Shown here: piece by piece, positions 1 to 11,439 of the stretch | Position numbering within the stretch: position 1 is the stretch's first letter | Layout of the letters: every line of letters starts with the position of its first letter | From: Corallium rubrum | Lineage: Eukaryota > Cnidaria > Anthozoa > Scleralcyonacea > Coralliidae | NCBI GenBank assembly: GCA_964035015.1 | Contig: OZ035997.1 | Location: 14,358,536-14,422,535 of the forward strand | Length of the DNA: 64,000 nucleotides | Reading direction: 5' to 3' | Notes under the pieces: model-generated | What the model saw: only the letters and a program-made list of their open reading frames with translations | Databases searched by the model: none | Told to the model about the DNA's origin: nothing | Made by a program: the position numbers and the translations under genes

Positions 1-596
1 GGAGTACAGGTAGAAATTATCTCTATGAACACGCCATGAACAGCACAATGAAATATCTTTATTACATTTTCATGGACGAAGATATTACTCTTCAACCGAA
101 CAGTAACAGCAATAACGCCATCATTTCCTATGGATTATGGAGATCTTTTGAAAGATTCTTGCTAACTTATAAACCGGCCATCGGAACAACGTCGTATTGC
201 AGCTTTATCGATACTCGTTGCAAATCGAAACAAGTACCAATAGTTCATGGTATTAAAGGATTTTTCATTGACGCAGCCTTTAATGCCATACATCACAAAG
301 CTTTGCCTTATCTATTACCTTATCGCTTGGAAAGAGAGAACGTAAGTTGGTGGTATAGTCAAGTTTACATGACACTGTTTGCTAAACATTACTTCAAAGA
401 ATTTGTTCTCGTTTATACTGAATTAAACGCTGTGAACATCCACCATTCTGAATATCCCAAAGAAAGTGCCAGTGATGAAATATTGAGAATCTTAGAAAAA
501 GAAGTTGATAACCTTGTGCAACAACGAAAGAAAAGTTCTTCTGTTTGGAAAAGAGTGCAGGTTCACGAAACGGCAGACGATTTTTGTAAATGCTGA
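1..596 (+). CDS. Partial glycosyltransferase-like type II membrane protein, copy 1 (5' end off window)
   Basis: This is the C-terminal two thirds of the family that is intact at 8269 and 10450. The reading frame is open from base 3, at the codon matching residue 133 of the full copies, so the start lies left of the window; the internal ATG at 36 is not the true start. It holds the acidic motif MDED after a YLYYIF segment, and ends in FCKC. It is nearly identical to the copy at 8269: the visible differences are FKEF for FKGF, NIHH for NIRH and TADD for TAVD. No disabling change is seen in the visible part. The family name is inferred, as for copy 2. Confidence 0.8.
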   Translation, partial: STGRNYLYEHAMNSTMKYLYYIFMDEDITLQPNSNSNNAIISYGLWRSFERFLLTYKPAIGTTSYCSFIDTRCKSKQVPIVHGIKGFFIDAAFNAIHHKALPYLLPYRLERENVSWWYSQVYMTLFAKHYFKEFVLVYTELNAVNIHHSEYPKESASDEILRILEKEVDNLVQQRKKSSSVWKRVQVHETADDFCKC

Positions 597-603
597 GGAG
601 ATT

Positions 604-770
604 CAAAGACTTTGTTTGCATATTTGTGTTGAACTGAGCGCTGTGAATATCTGCCATTCGGCACAGCTGTCTCAATTAACAAAGACGTCAGTAATAATGA
701 CTCGCAAGAGAATCTTATACGAAGAAAGAAGTTAATGATATTGTAAACTGACAACGAAAGAATTTTTCAG
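604..770 (+). pseudogene. Vestigial duplicate of the gene's own 3' end
   Basis: Just after the stop codon the sequence can be aligned again with the gene's last 170 bases. CLHICVELSAVNICHS recalls FVLVYTELNAVNIRHS, and the downstream text still resembles the end of the gene, with stops and small indels. The same remnant follows the copy at 8269 but not the copy at 10450. It looks like an old partial tandem duplication of the last part of the gene. Confidence 0.55.
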
Positions 771-1785
771 CAGGTTGCAGGAGATTCACAATTAAATTGT
801 TCATGACTTCAGTTCTATATATACTTGTTGTTAAGGTATAATAGCGAGAGTTACTGCAAACTCTGTAGAAAAATTAGACCTAAAGCCGACTTGAAACTTC
901 GAAATTAATTTGTTTTCCTCGAGATATGTTAAGCGTTGTCGATGGATTATCTTCTGCTAAAGTTTGCAAAATAGAAATTGGCCTGTAGTTGTCGAAGCTA
1001 GAATACGCTTTCCAATCCGTACTAATTTCTAATGAGATATTAATCAGATGTGTCAGTGGGGCAGATAACACATGCAGAAGCAGCATCCTTTAGCATACCA
1101 GCTAGGAGGGAAGTTGTCTATACTTGTAGCCTTTGTACGTTCTATAGATTTTAGCTGTCTTTCCACGTCTAATCTAGACATGTAGGAACGAGGTTGGGTA
1201 TATTTATTTCACCGTCTTCCAAAACTTATTTGAATCAGCAGCGTTTTCACGCAGACGATTCTTATAATATGCAGATTTAGCTTTTCTGATTCCAGAGTTC
1301 ACTTCATTACGCTTCAGTTTATATTGTGACATATCAAAATCGACTTTCGTTTTCCTTGATTTCCGAAGCAGTTTATCAGCAGTTCATTCAGACATGGGGC
1401 AGGTTGACCTCGCACTTTCTTGAATATAGAAAGAGGGGGAGCGTTCAAACACGTTCAAATACATTACTATAATTAGAATATTTTTCATACTAAGCCAAGC
1501 ATCATTAACATTTAAACTGCAGTAAACAATCAAAAGTAGATTTAGATTTAATAATATTTACCCACGGAATTCTAACAGTTACAAGTATATATATTGATTT
1601 ACATAGAAGCCGTGCCTTAACCTACATATTAATAAGAAAATTACAATCAAAATTATTGCATAAATAAAAATACAATCTATAATAAACCAACTAGCTAACT
1701 AAACTAATTTACAACAAAATAAGGAAATAAGATAATAATGTAAACTAAATTACAAAAACTATGAATCTAAAATTATTCGTGAAGG
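771..1785. other. Intergenic stretch, no gene seen
   Basis: AT-rich sequence with no convincing reading frame. The part from about 1440 to 1785 is probably the 3' untranslated tail of the minus-strand non-LTR fragment that follows. Confidence 0.4.
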
Positions 1786-2221
1786 AGAATGGTTGATTTT
1801 AAAACATTTTTGAAGGATGTTAATGACTTTGCTTGATGCAGTTCCTTTGGAAGTTCATTCCATAATTTCGCCCCATCATAACTAAGACTTTTTTTAAAAA
1901 AAATCAGTTTTGGGACGAGGAAGATATAATTTATAAGATGAGCCTCTCAGATCATAATGCGTTGTTTGATTAAGTGTTGTGAATTGATCAGAAAGACTTT
2001 TGAGTGCAAGGTTGTTTCTTATCTTATACATTAATATTTCTTTGCGTGCGGCTCTTCTTTCCGCAGGTTTTTTCCAACCCAATTGTGGCAACACTATTGA
2101 TGAACTGGCTCTATTGTCTGCATGCAAAGTTATTCTCGCCGCTCTATTCTGGAATTTTTGTAGTTTTTCAGATGCCGTTTTACCGATGTTATCCCACACT
2201 TCACTACAATAATCTAGGTGA
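1786..2221 (-). mobile_element. Non-LTR retrotransposon fragment, C-terminal end of reverse transcriptase ORF
   Basis: Read on the minus strand from 2221, the translation runs LDYCSEVWDNIG, then a stretch with LQKFQNRAARI, then YDLRGSSYKLYLPRPKT and, past a frameshift in an A-run near 1895, SLSYDGAKLWNELP. This order is typical of the region after the polymerase domain in many animal non-LTR elements. The catalytic core is missing, so this is a 5'-truncated dead copy. The clade cannot be assigned from this end alone. The fragment at 26.25 kb belongs to a related family. Confidence 0.75.
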
Positions 2222-4162
2222 GATTATATTAAGCTATTGTATACCAAACAAAAAAAGTGTCCGGATTCACATTGTTTTTTATTCCCATGAGGATGAAAAA
2301 CAATGTGAATCCGGATACTTTTGTTCTAGTGTAAACGGGGCCTTAGTTACCGACTAAGATAATTTATGCCTTGGTTTGAACTTGGTCAGGTTCATTTTTC
2401 GTACACAGCCAAGTACCATATCATGATCTCCAATACATATAGGAATAACAACTGGGTTGTGAACGTTTCATGGATTGTCCGTTGCTATTATGTCGACGAG
2501 GGTTTTGGTTGTTTGGGTATAATTCGGGTGGGATTTTTAAACCAAAAAGGTTTAAAGTAGATTTGAATTCCTAATTGTTGTCGATAGTAAAATGTTTGCG
2601 TTTACGTCTCCGAAAAGGATTGATTCTAAAGATTCTTCAGACGCTTTTCAAGCATAGATTTTACACTACAGTGTGTATAACAAAACTGAACCCTTAGAAA
2701 ACAACCTATTGTAGTAGTTTGAAAGCCCTAAAAGCGCTGCGTTATAAATTAATCAGCACATAAGTTAAACAGGAAGAGAAAAAGCTTTTAAATACTTTCA
2801 CCATGCATACACTTCAAGTTATCTTAATTTCCCAGGTGTATAAGACCGTGTGTTTTTTTTAAACATGAACTTTATATTCACTACTCTTCTAAGTTAGACT
2901 CCAATTTCGATGTTAATAGACTGCGCACCTGGAAACGTTTCTGTTCTAAATGTCATTCTTTCAATCCAATCTTAAATCTTTATTCTTATGTAATTTGTGT
3001 ATTTGTTTGTTGTTTTTTTATCGTGTGTTTACTTAATATTTATTATGTAATTTTTTTGTTGTGGTCTTCACATGGGACTCGTGTCCTGTTGATCAAGTAT
3101 GTTCAAGTATTGCACTCTTTATTTACTGTATATTTGCATTCTTGCATGGTTGTAAAGTTAATCCCCGAGTCCGGGGAGATGGTGCTAATCCCGACCGGCG
3201 TAAAACCCCTTATACGCGAGTTTACAAGGTCGGTCAAATATCGCATCGAGTTTATTTATATAGGAGTATGGTAGCCATTGAACTCTAAGTAGACTGGAAC
3301 GATAACTCGCTTGCACGTTTTGAAGCCAAAAATGGCGGACATGGGGGCCGCCATGCACGTCAACCCCAGTCCCTTTTACTGTATAACCGAGAGAAAATGA
3401 AGCTGAATTTGGTTACCTGGGTTGCAAAAACAGCTTGAAATCAAAGAAAAACTAAACTTGTTAACCACTTTTAGGCTTAAATCAAATTCCAATATACCGT
3501 AGAGTAGGTAAACACTGACATGACGAGTAAAACAAGAAAAACAGTAAAAATATAAGCTCTCAAATGAACGTCAACAATACGTAACCAAAATTGCCATTGA
3601 TTCTGACAAATATAAAGAAAATACATATGAAACCCAGGTTTAAAATGAAGAGGTTGTTTATAAAAACAGTTGGGTTTTAAATTTCTAAATTTTCAGTAGG
3701 AAAAAACAACAAGTGGACTTTACCGTGTGTTATTAGAGCTCTGGAATTACTCTTCGTATCGAAAAATGTCAGATTTAGCATTTCCACAACTGAAACTTGA
3801 GTTAAGGCTATAATTTAGATTATCTTATTACTAATTCTTGGCAGGACAATCTTCAAACGTTTGAGATAACAAAGAAATCGAGTCAAAAATAAGAGAAACC
3901 TGCAGTTCCGTACGAGTTTCAGACTCGAATTTTGCTTTTGTTCGGCAGATATTTCGTCGTTCAATCCATTTTCGTGGGTAGAAATTGTTCAGGTACAAGG
4001 CCGATAAGCCCAATACATACTAGCTTCTTCGTTATCATCTATAAAAAACTTTAGGTCTAAAAAATGGTTGTTTTTTGCAGCGAGTTTTCAGTTTTTCATT
4101 GTGCACTTCATAGGTTCTGTTGACGTGTAATGGCTACCCCCAGCGGCCAGAAGTTTGACTTC
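2222..4162. other. Intergenic stretch, short inverted repeats only
   Basis: No coding sequence is supported. There is a small hairpin near 2252-2318 (a GTGTCCGGATTCACATTG-type arm facing its complement), and an AAAATGGCGGACATG motif with a nearby palindrome around 3329-3356. The rest is featureless AT-rich DNA. Confidence 0.4.
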
Positions 4163-4169
4163 ACCCAAT
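4163..4169. repeat. 7-bp target duplication ACCCAAT (left)
   Basis: Identical to 5837-5843 on the other side of the foldback element, so it marks the insertion site. Confidence 0.8.
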
Positions 4170-5836
4170 CACAGAATAAGAATCAACCAGAAGTCCAACC
4201 GGGAAATGTCGCCTCGCGATCCCGGCGCCATTCTGAAAGTAAGTGTCCTCGGGAAATTAGCCCTCTCGTCCTTGCGACCCTCGGGCTCCTGTATTCAATT
4301 ACTCTTGGCCTCGGTGTGACCTTTTAATTAACTTTATATTGTTATCTATCTGTATAAATAATATTTAGTTAAGTAAACAAGTAATTTACTTTAGAAAACG
4401 ATTCTTTGGAGATAGAATTCTTTGACCACGAGCTTATTAAAACTTCAGTGAACCGATACTACGGGTAAAAGTCCGTGGCAAAAACGTCCTGCACATGCAA
4501 CGCCGGGTTTTACATTTCTCGATTTTGCCGACACATTTGTTTATAGAAAAAGATTACTAACAATTTCGGAACTACGCATTGTTGAAATACATCGGGTACG
4601 TATGTTGTTAGAAATTGTATAAGCTTTCATTTGGTATATAATTCAAATTTTAGTGTTATCTGTAACTTTTTAAAATGTTCTCACCATTGTTCGTAAAATA
4701 AGAATTATATATAATGGAAATGAACTCCTCACAAGTGTTATAGAATTTTTTATTTTGTTTTTAAATACTTGACGTACAACCCTGAACTGCATATTTGAAA
4801 CAGAGGATACTGCCAAGTGCTATTCATGTCAGAACTTTTAATTTTCTTGCTGGGAAGTATTTTAAAATATGAAAAAATAATAATTATTTTGGTCTGGACC
4901 GTCTAAATTTATGTATTTCTTAAGTTTGTTTTGCCTTTTGCTGTTTACTTTTGGTGTTTACAGTTCAGAAAGACTTCTGGTATGAACCTCACAAATTTCT
5001 TAAACAGAAGCTAATTCAAATATGAAAGGAGTGGAATTGTTTGCAGATTTCTAGTTGAAGTAGAAAAACGTTTTTGGTGCAAATTAGTAGTCATACGGAT
5101 TCATACCTTTTGATTCATACCGTAAAATCAACACTTAAGTCTTAGATTATGTCGTGCACTTTAATCATGAGCCTCTGGCTCGGATGATTGGGCCGACCAC
5201 ATCCTGCGCTTACGACGTTAAATAAATCACTACTCACTAAATCACTACTACTCACAACATATGAAAAGATGATAAAACTTTTATGGTCAATGGTGAGAAC
5301 ATTTTGAACATTTTAAAAAGTTACAGGTAACACTAAAGTTTGAACTATACACCGAATGAAAGCTATAAAATTTCTAACAACATACGTACTCGATGTATTT
5401 CAACAATGCGTAGTTCCGAAATTTTTAGCCATCCTTCTCTGTAAACAAGTGTGTCAGCATCATCGAGAAATGCAAAACTCAGCTTCGTGAGTACAGGACT
5501 TTTTTGCCACGGACTTTTACCTGTAATATCCGCGTACTGAAGTTTTAATAACATCGTGGTCAAAGAATTTCATCTCCAACGAAACGTTTTCTAAAGTAAA
5601 TTACTTATTATTTAACTAAATATTATTTATATATGTATAGATAGCAATATAAAGTTAATTAAAAGGTCACAAGAAGGGCCAAGAGTAATTGAGTACAGGA
5701 GCCCGAGGGTCGTAAAGACGAGAGAGAAAATTTCCCGAGGGCACTTACTTTCAAAATGGCCGACTGGCGCATGCGCATAAAAATAATGGGACACTTCTTT
5801 CCGTGAGTTGGACTTCTGGTTGATCCTTATTCTGTG
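4170..5836. mobile_element. Large foldback element A (1.67 kb, TIR CACAGAATAAG)
   Basis: The two halves are inverted copies of each other over almost the whole length, starting at CACAGAATAAG and ending at CTTATTCTGTG, with ACCCAAT duplicated outside. No transposase is encoded, so it is non-autonomous. The central core (about 4500-5420) contains GAACTACGCATTGTTGAAA followed by a GGGTACGTATGTTGTTAG motif, and is related to the cores of the elements at 12236, 19876 and 54685. The right arm carries AAAATGGCCGACTGG, which resembles a YY1 site. The superfamily is not clear. Confidence 0.85.
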
Positions 5837-5843
5837 ACCCAAT

Positions 5844-7640
5844 CATAGGGCCTGTCTTATGGAGTTAGCGTTCCGGTTTATTTAGATCGTGTGGTTCAAT
5901 GATGGTAGGTCATTTACGCGGCGAGGATTATTGGGCACTGGTAACCTATTGAGCAAAATCTTTTTAACGGCATTCTTTTACCAAGAATGTGCTTTGTGTG
6001 AAAAAACTACATAAATATACGATGGAAAGAGAAAATGCAGCTCAATAAGGCAAGAAAACTTTAAGGGATGCGACAAGGACTATTAATTCGAAGGAAAAAA
6101 GATTGAGAAAACGTACAGAACTGTCGTGACGAGACGACAACCAAACAGCAGAAGGGAAGGAAGTTATTTGCTTAGTAAAGAAAAGCGAAGCTAACAAACT
6201 GAGGTAGTCCAAAAAAAGATAAACAAGTATACTACAGAGAGAAGGCAACGGGTAAGTGTAGTGCATGATTATAGCGAGAGAAACGGCAAGGTTTAAGACA
6301 GCTGTTTTCTTAAAACGTGTGTAACATAGACAACGAAAGGAAATTAGGCAGACGATGTGCGAGTGCATTCAACTGATAAGGACGGCACCTTAGGCTTAGA
6401 GATATATAGTGATAATGTAGATAAAGACCACACGTGTAAAGCATGTTTATAAAAAGACTAAAACCAAATAAAACTAGTTAGTTCTGGCCAAAGCTGGTCC
6501 TGTGTGTTTGTCTTGTGCGTGTAACACGTGCATGAGTTATGTGACGTTGTGACAAGCGTTTTCCATGTTTTCTCATCAGTATTTTCAAATAAATATTTGC
6601 TTTTTTTTTTCACCTTGACAGTCCGATAAATACTGTATATTTTTACTTTGTTTCAAATGCTAGTTTTAAAGTTATTATAGTTTATTTTCCCGATGTGTCT
6701 TGCTGAAGACGACAGTCGTCTAGATCGAGTTTTTCTATAGGACGTGGCATATTTTCTTGATTATTTTTATTTATTTTCGAATCAAGATCTGCATTTTGCT
6801 TCATCTCACCAGTTGTTTTTTTTGGCTATTAATTTTCAGATTGCATGCATTGCTTCAATTCTGTCATAGTAATAAACAACATGCATGGAAACCTTTTAAA
6901 AATTTGCAAGATTGTTGCGATAGCGTATCTTGAGTAACGTTTATTCCATCAAAACATGTACATGGAAGCCATTTAAAGGCTTGCTAAAAAAACAACTTTC
7001 GAAACCACGAGTAAACAAAATATGTTTTACAACCAGACTACCAGAGTTTATTAAATCTCAGTTTTGCTTCGACTCTTTTCTTCAACCACTGTTATATAAT
7101 TATTTTCGACTGGAAATTTTCCTTTTGCTTTGAACATTGTGGGGGGGTGGGGAGGGGTGGGGTGGGAGGGGGGTGTACAAAAGTACACGTTATAGCGGGC
7201 GAGGGGTTGTTGCGTTTATGTATTTAAAAGTTTAAAACTACATTTTGAATTGTTCCAACGACTATTTCCAGTCTCCCAATGAAAAAGAGCACGAAAGTGT
7301 TTTTCTAATCAGAGGGATATTTACAAAAACTCGTGTAAAAGAGGGCGAGGGGTTGTTGTGTTAACATATTCCTAGTAAATAAGGTTCTTGGTCCTGGAAC
7401 CTAACATTTGATACTACATGAAGTTTTCAACCTAACATTTGATACTACATGAAGTTTTTACCCTATTTTATTTAATTAACAATATGGCGATTTGTTGAAG
7501 AGGTCCGAAGGACGAAAATAGTACTTTTAATCGCCTTATTTCTTTAATTGTATATGTGTAGAAAGCTAAATAAATATTTTTTTTACAATACTTATGAGTT
7601 TAAGTAAAGCTTTCTTGGCTGCAACAACAGATATATCGAG
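5844..7640. other. Intergenic stretch with G-rich and short tandem repeats
   Basis: No gene is supported. A G-rich run at 7139-7175 (GGGGTGGGG-type blocks) could form a G-quadruplex. A 28-bp unit beginning CCTAACATTTGATACTAC is present twice at about 7400-7458. A strong hairpin in a decayed context sits at 6700-6725 (CTGAAGACGACAGTCGTC); it may be an eroded ribozyme-like end but lacks the GAAA block. Confidence 0.4.
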
Positions 7641-7649
7641 AAATTATAA

Positions 7650-8268
7650 AAATAAATTTATCGCAGCAAAAATCGCATGCCTAAATGGGCCTTAGGCAAT
7701 TTTTAGCTCTGTCTTCAGAGATATTGGGAGGAGGGCTTGACCTCCCAATCAGAAATATTAGGAGTCTATAACCCCCTAGCCCCCCTAAAGGGTACAACTG
7801 CTTGCCCAAAGAAATTAGAACATTGCAGGACTTTGGTATGTTTTACCAATATGCTACGAAATATTTATTGTAAATAGTTAGTCATTGTATTTTTTGTGTT
7901 TTTAACGGTTGTTTTGAATTTTACAGGCATGTAAATTAAAATAAGTAGGTTATCATTTTATATTACTTAGTTTTATATATACAGGGTCCCTATGGGTACC
8001 ATGCAGCCTTTGAGCTGACTGATAACATTTTCTATCTATATCCATCTATCTATTCTGCCACCCTTGACCTTAACTCTAATTGCATGTAAATGTCCAAAAA
8101 ATATGCAGCTCTCTTACATCGCAAAATATTACCCGACACGTGACATTGATGTAGGAGTTTGATTGGAGGATTACTTGTGCGTCACGAGGCTTACAGTATA
8201 ATATTAAAAGCAAATATACACGCAATAAGATATACATATTTTGAACACAAGGTCTGATAACAGAAAGC
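7650..8268 (+). promoter_or_regulatory. Duplicated upstream region of gene copy 2
   Basis: The sequence is present again upstream of copy 3 (about 9448-10449), including GGGTCCCTATGGGTACCATG, and the last 170 bases before the ATG are almost identical. Conservation up to the start codon suggests the promoter was duplicated with the gene. No TATA box can be assigned with confidence, although TATAATATTAAAAGC lies about 75 bases upstream of the ATG. Confidence 0.5.
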
Positions 8269-9258
8269 ATGACTGACTTAAGAATCGTATTGTTTAACAG
8301 GCTACAAGCGATACAAAAGCTCAAGAGAAAACAGATATTTCATTTGGTCACTTTCATCAGTTTTACCATTGGTTTCTTTATCTTTCTCAACATTGGAAGC
8401 CACGAAGGAAACTACAAGTTGAAAGAGGAAACTGACAACTCGCACTGTCTCCTAGAACGTGCAAACTTCACAGTGAAAACGAACAAGACATTTTTATATT
8501 TGATACAAGGTCCAAGTTGTCTTCCAAAACATCTCAAAGGAGAACGACAAATCGGATGTGGATCGACATGTCACTGTGATGTTCTTATGTTAGGATATAA
8601 ACAGAAATGTACTACACCATCTTTAAAACACGTCGAGTACATTCACAAGAAAGGAACAACATGGAGTACAGGTAGAAATTATCTCTATGAACACGCCATG
8701 AACAGCACAATGAAATATCTTTATTACATTTTCATGGACGAAGATATTACTCTTCAACCGAACAGTAACAGCAATAACGCCATCATTTCCTATGGCTTAT
8801 GGAGATCTTTTGAAAGATTCTTGCTAACTTATAAACCGGCCATCGGAACAACGTCGTATTGCAGCTTTATCGATACTCGTTGCAAATCGAAACAAGTACC
8901 AATAGTTCATGGTATTAAAGGATTTTTCATTGACGCAGCCTTTAATGCCATACATCACAAAGCTTTGCCTTATCTATTACCTTATCGCTTGGAAAGAGAG
9001 AACGTAAGTTGGTGGTATAGTCAAGTTTACATGACACTGTTTGCTAAACATTACTTCAAAGGTTTTGTTCTCGTTTATACTGAATTAAACGCTGTGAACA
9101 TCCGCCATTCTGAATATCCCAAAGAAAGTGCCAGTGATGAAATATTGAGAATCTTAGAAAAAGAAGTTGATAACCTTGTGCAACAACGAAAGAAAAGTTC
9201 TTCTGTTTGGAAAAGAGTGCAGGTTCACGAAACGGCTGTCGATTTTTGTAAATGCTGA
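8269..9258 (+). CDS. Glycosyltransferase-like type II membrane protein, copy 2
   Basis: An intact, intronless frame of 329 codons. There is a short basic cytoplasmic tail (residues 1-22), one membrane anchor at about 23-42 (FHLVTFISFTIGFFIF) and a lumenal domain with potential N-glycosylation sites NFT, NKT, NST and NVS. Paired cysteines lie at 97-103 (CGSTCHC), WSTGRN at 132-137 and an acidic MDED at 156-159, which could be the metal-binding DxD motif of a glycosyltransferase. The protein ends in CKC. Topology and motif suggest a Golgi enzyme, but I do not recognise a named family and the activity is inferred. The start is chosen because the anchor follows directly and the same ATG is kept in copy 3. 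The neighbours are its own paralogues. Confidence 0.85.
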   Translation: MTDLRIVLFNRLQAIQKLKRKQIFHLVTFISFTIGFFIFLNIGSHEGNYKLKEETDNSHCLLERANFTVKTNKTFLYLIQGPSCLPKHLKGERQIGCGSTCHCDVLMLGYKQKCTTPSLKHVEYIHKKGTTWSTGRNYLYEHAMNSTMKYLYYIFMDEDITLQPNSNSNNAIISYGLWRSFERFLLTYKPAIGTTSYCSFIDTRCKSKQVPIVHGIKGFFIDAAFNAIHHKALPYLLPYRLERENVSWWYSQVYMTLFAKHYFKGFVLVYTELNAVNIRHSEYPKESASDEILRILEKEVDNLVQQRKKSSSVWKRVQVHETAVDFCKC

Positions 9259-9282
9259 GGAGATATAAATTACTCGGACGTT

Positions 9283-9440
9283 AAATTACTTCAAGGACTT
9301 TGTTTACATATTTGTGTTGAACTGAGCGCTGTGAATATCTGCCATTCGGCACTGTGTCAACAAAGACGTCAGTAATAATGAATTACAAGAGAATTTTACG
9401 AAAAAAGAAGTTAATGATATTGCATGTAAAACAACGAAAG
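9283..9440 (+). pseudogene. Vestigial duplicate of the 3' end of copy 2
   Basis: Same remnant as at 604-770: GTTGAACTGAGCGCTGTGAA echoes the coding stretch encoding TELNAVN in the gene, and the text can be aligned for about 150 bases with stops. It was already present before copies 1 and 2 separated. Confidence 0.55.
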
Positions 9441-9845
9441 AATTTTATTTATCGCAGCAGAAATTGCATGCCTAAATGGGGGGCTTGATCTAATCAGAAA
9501 TATTAGGAGGCTATAACCCCCTAGCCCTCCTAAAGGGTATAACTGCTTGCCCGAAGAAATTAGAACATTGCAGGACTTTGGTATGTTTTATAGATATGCT
9601 ACGAAATATTTATTGTAAATAGTTAGTCATTGTATTTTTTGTATTTTAACGGTTGTTTTGAATTTTACAGGTATGTAAATTAAAATAAGTAGGTTATCAT
9701 TTTATATTACTTAGTTTTATATATACAGGGTCCCTATGGGTACCATGCAGCCTTTGAGCTGATTGATAAAATTTTCTATCTATCCATCTATCTATTCTGC
9801 CACCCTTGACCTTAACTCTAATTGTAAATGTCCAAAAAATATGCA

Positions 9846-10113
9846 TGTTCTAAGGATTGAGGGTGAAGGAAAATTGGGTTCAATTCCTGCCGGAGGGCCT
9901 GTGTAGTTGCATTTTTCGCAACTGCTCCCGGTTTGGTCTTAAAATGTATATATTCTACACTCGAATTTTCCTTCACCCTCAATCCTTAGAACATGCTATG
10001 TAATCGAGTGAAATGCCCAATATCATTTATAATATACCTACACTCGAATTTTCCTTCACCCTAAGTCCTTATAGAACATGCTATGTAATCGAGTGAAATG
10101 CCCATTATCATTT
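9846..10113. mobile_element. 268-bp insertion in the promoter unit of copy 3, flanked by 12-bp direct repeats
   Basis: Compared with the unit before copy 2, this block is extra and is flanked by AAAAAATATGCA at 9834-9845 and 10114-10125. It contains an inverted repeat (TTCTAAGGATTGAGGGTGAA at 9848 against its complement near 9990), a further copy of one arm at 10034-10070, and GGTTCAATTCC, which resembles a tRNA-type B box. The 12-bp duplication is compatible with a SINE-like insertion. The family is unknown. Confidence 0.6.
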
Positions 10114-10135
10114 AAAAAATATGCAGCTCTCTTAC

Positions 10136-10298
10136 CAGAGGAGCGTGTAATTTAATACGATGATCCGCGTGTCACCTTACCTTTCCCTGAAAGCGGACTA
10201 CCTATAAGAGGTTGAGTAGCCGCTCAGGCATTGCATGGCCGTCGTCAGGATAACAATAAATGTTATCCTTAACCCTATTATGGATTAAGTCAGGTGTC
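10136..10298. mobile_element. 163-bp insertion absent from the promoter unit of copy 2
   Basis: In copy 2 the sequence CTCTCTTAC joins directly to ATCGCAAAATATT; here 163 bases lie between them. The block has a small inverted repeat (GATAACA with TGTTATC at about 10250-10266). No target duplication is obvious. The interruption places foreign DNA about 150 bases upstream of the ATG of copy 3. Confidence 0.5.
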
Positions 10299-10449
10299 AT
10301 CGCAAAATATTACCCGACACGTGACATTGATGTAGGAGTTTGATTGGAGGATTACTTGTGCGTCACGAGGCTTACAGTATAATATTAAAAGCAAATATAC
10401 ACGCAATAAGATATACATATATTGAACACAAGGTCTGATAACAGAAAGC

Positions 10450-11439
10450 ATGACTGACTTAAGAATCGTATTGTTTAACAGGCTACAAGCGATACAAAAG
10501 CTCAAGAGAAAACAGATATTTCATTTGGTCACTTTCATCAGTTTTGCCATTGGTTTCTTTATCTTTCTCAACATTGGAAGCCACGAAGGAAACTACAAGT
10601 TGAAAGAGGAAACTGACAACTCGCACTGTCTCCTAGAACGTGCAAATTTCACAGTGAAAATGAACAAGACATTTTTATATTTGATACAAGGTCCAAGTTG
10701 TCTTCCAAAACACCTCAAAGGAGAACGACAAATCGGATGTGGATCGACATGTCACTGTAATGTTCTTATGTTAGGATATAAACAGAAATGTACTACGCCA
10801 TCTTTAAAACACGTCGAGTACATTCACAAGAAAGGAACAACATGGAGTACAGGTAGAAATTATCTCTATGAACACGCCATGAACAGCACAATGAAATATC
10901 TTTATTACATTTTCATGGACGAAGATATCACTCTTCAACCGAACAGTAACAGCAATAACGCCATCATTTCCTATGGATTATGGAGATCTTTTGAAAGATT
11001 CTTGCTAACTTATAAACCGGCCATCGGAACAACATCGTATTGCAGCTCTATTGATACCCATTGCAAGTCAAAACAAGTACCAATAGTTCATGGTATTAAA
11101 GGATTTTTATTCGACGCATGTTTTAATGCCATACATCACGAAGCTTTGTTCTATTTATTACCTTATCGCTTGGAAAGGGAGAACGTAAGTTGGTGGTATA
11201 GTCAATGGTATTTGACACTGTTAGCTAAACATTACTTCAAAGGTTTTGTTCTCGTTTATACTGAAGTAAACGCTGTGAATATTCGACATTCTGAATATCC
11301 AAAGGAACATGTCAGTGATAAATCATCTAAGATCTTGGAAGAAGAAGTTAGCGATATTGTGAAACAGCGTAAGAAGACATCTTCTGGCTGGAAAGGAGCA
11401 CAGGTTGACATAAATGCTAATGTATTCTGTAAGTGCTGA
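10450..11439 (+). CDS. Glycosyltransferase-like type II membrane protein, copy 3
   Basis: An intact 329-codon intronless paralogue of 8269-9258 with the same anchor, WSTGRN, MDED and CKC ending. The first 200 residues differ from copy 2 at only three positions (T33A, T71M, D104N). From about residue 201 on, the differences become frequent (for example FLFDACF for FFIDAAF, SQWYLTLLA for SQVYMTLFA, and most of the last 40 residues). This abrupt change suggests gene conversion or unequal crossing-over. The vestigial 3' duplicate seen after copies 1 and 2 is missing. An AATAAA lies at 11516, 77 bases after the stop. Function inferred as for copy 2. Confidence 0.85.
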   Translation: MTDLRIVLFNRLQAIQKLKRKQIFHLVTFISFAIGFFIFLNIGSHEGNYKLKEETDNSHCLLERANFTVKMNKTFLYLIQGPSCLPKHLKGERQIGCGSTCHCNVLMLGYKQKCTTPSLKHVEYIHKKGTTWSTGRNYLYEHAMNSTMKYLYYIFMDEDITLQPNSNSNNAIISYGLWRSFERFLLTYKPAIGTTSYCSSIDTHCKSKQVPIVHGIKGFLFDACFNAIHHEALFYLLPYRLERENVSWWYSQWYLTLLAKHYFKGFVLVYTEVNAVNIRHSEYPKEHVSDKSSKILEEEVSDIVKQRKKTSSGWKGAQVDINANVFCKC

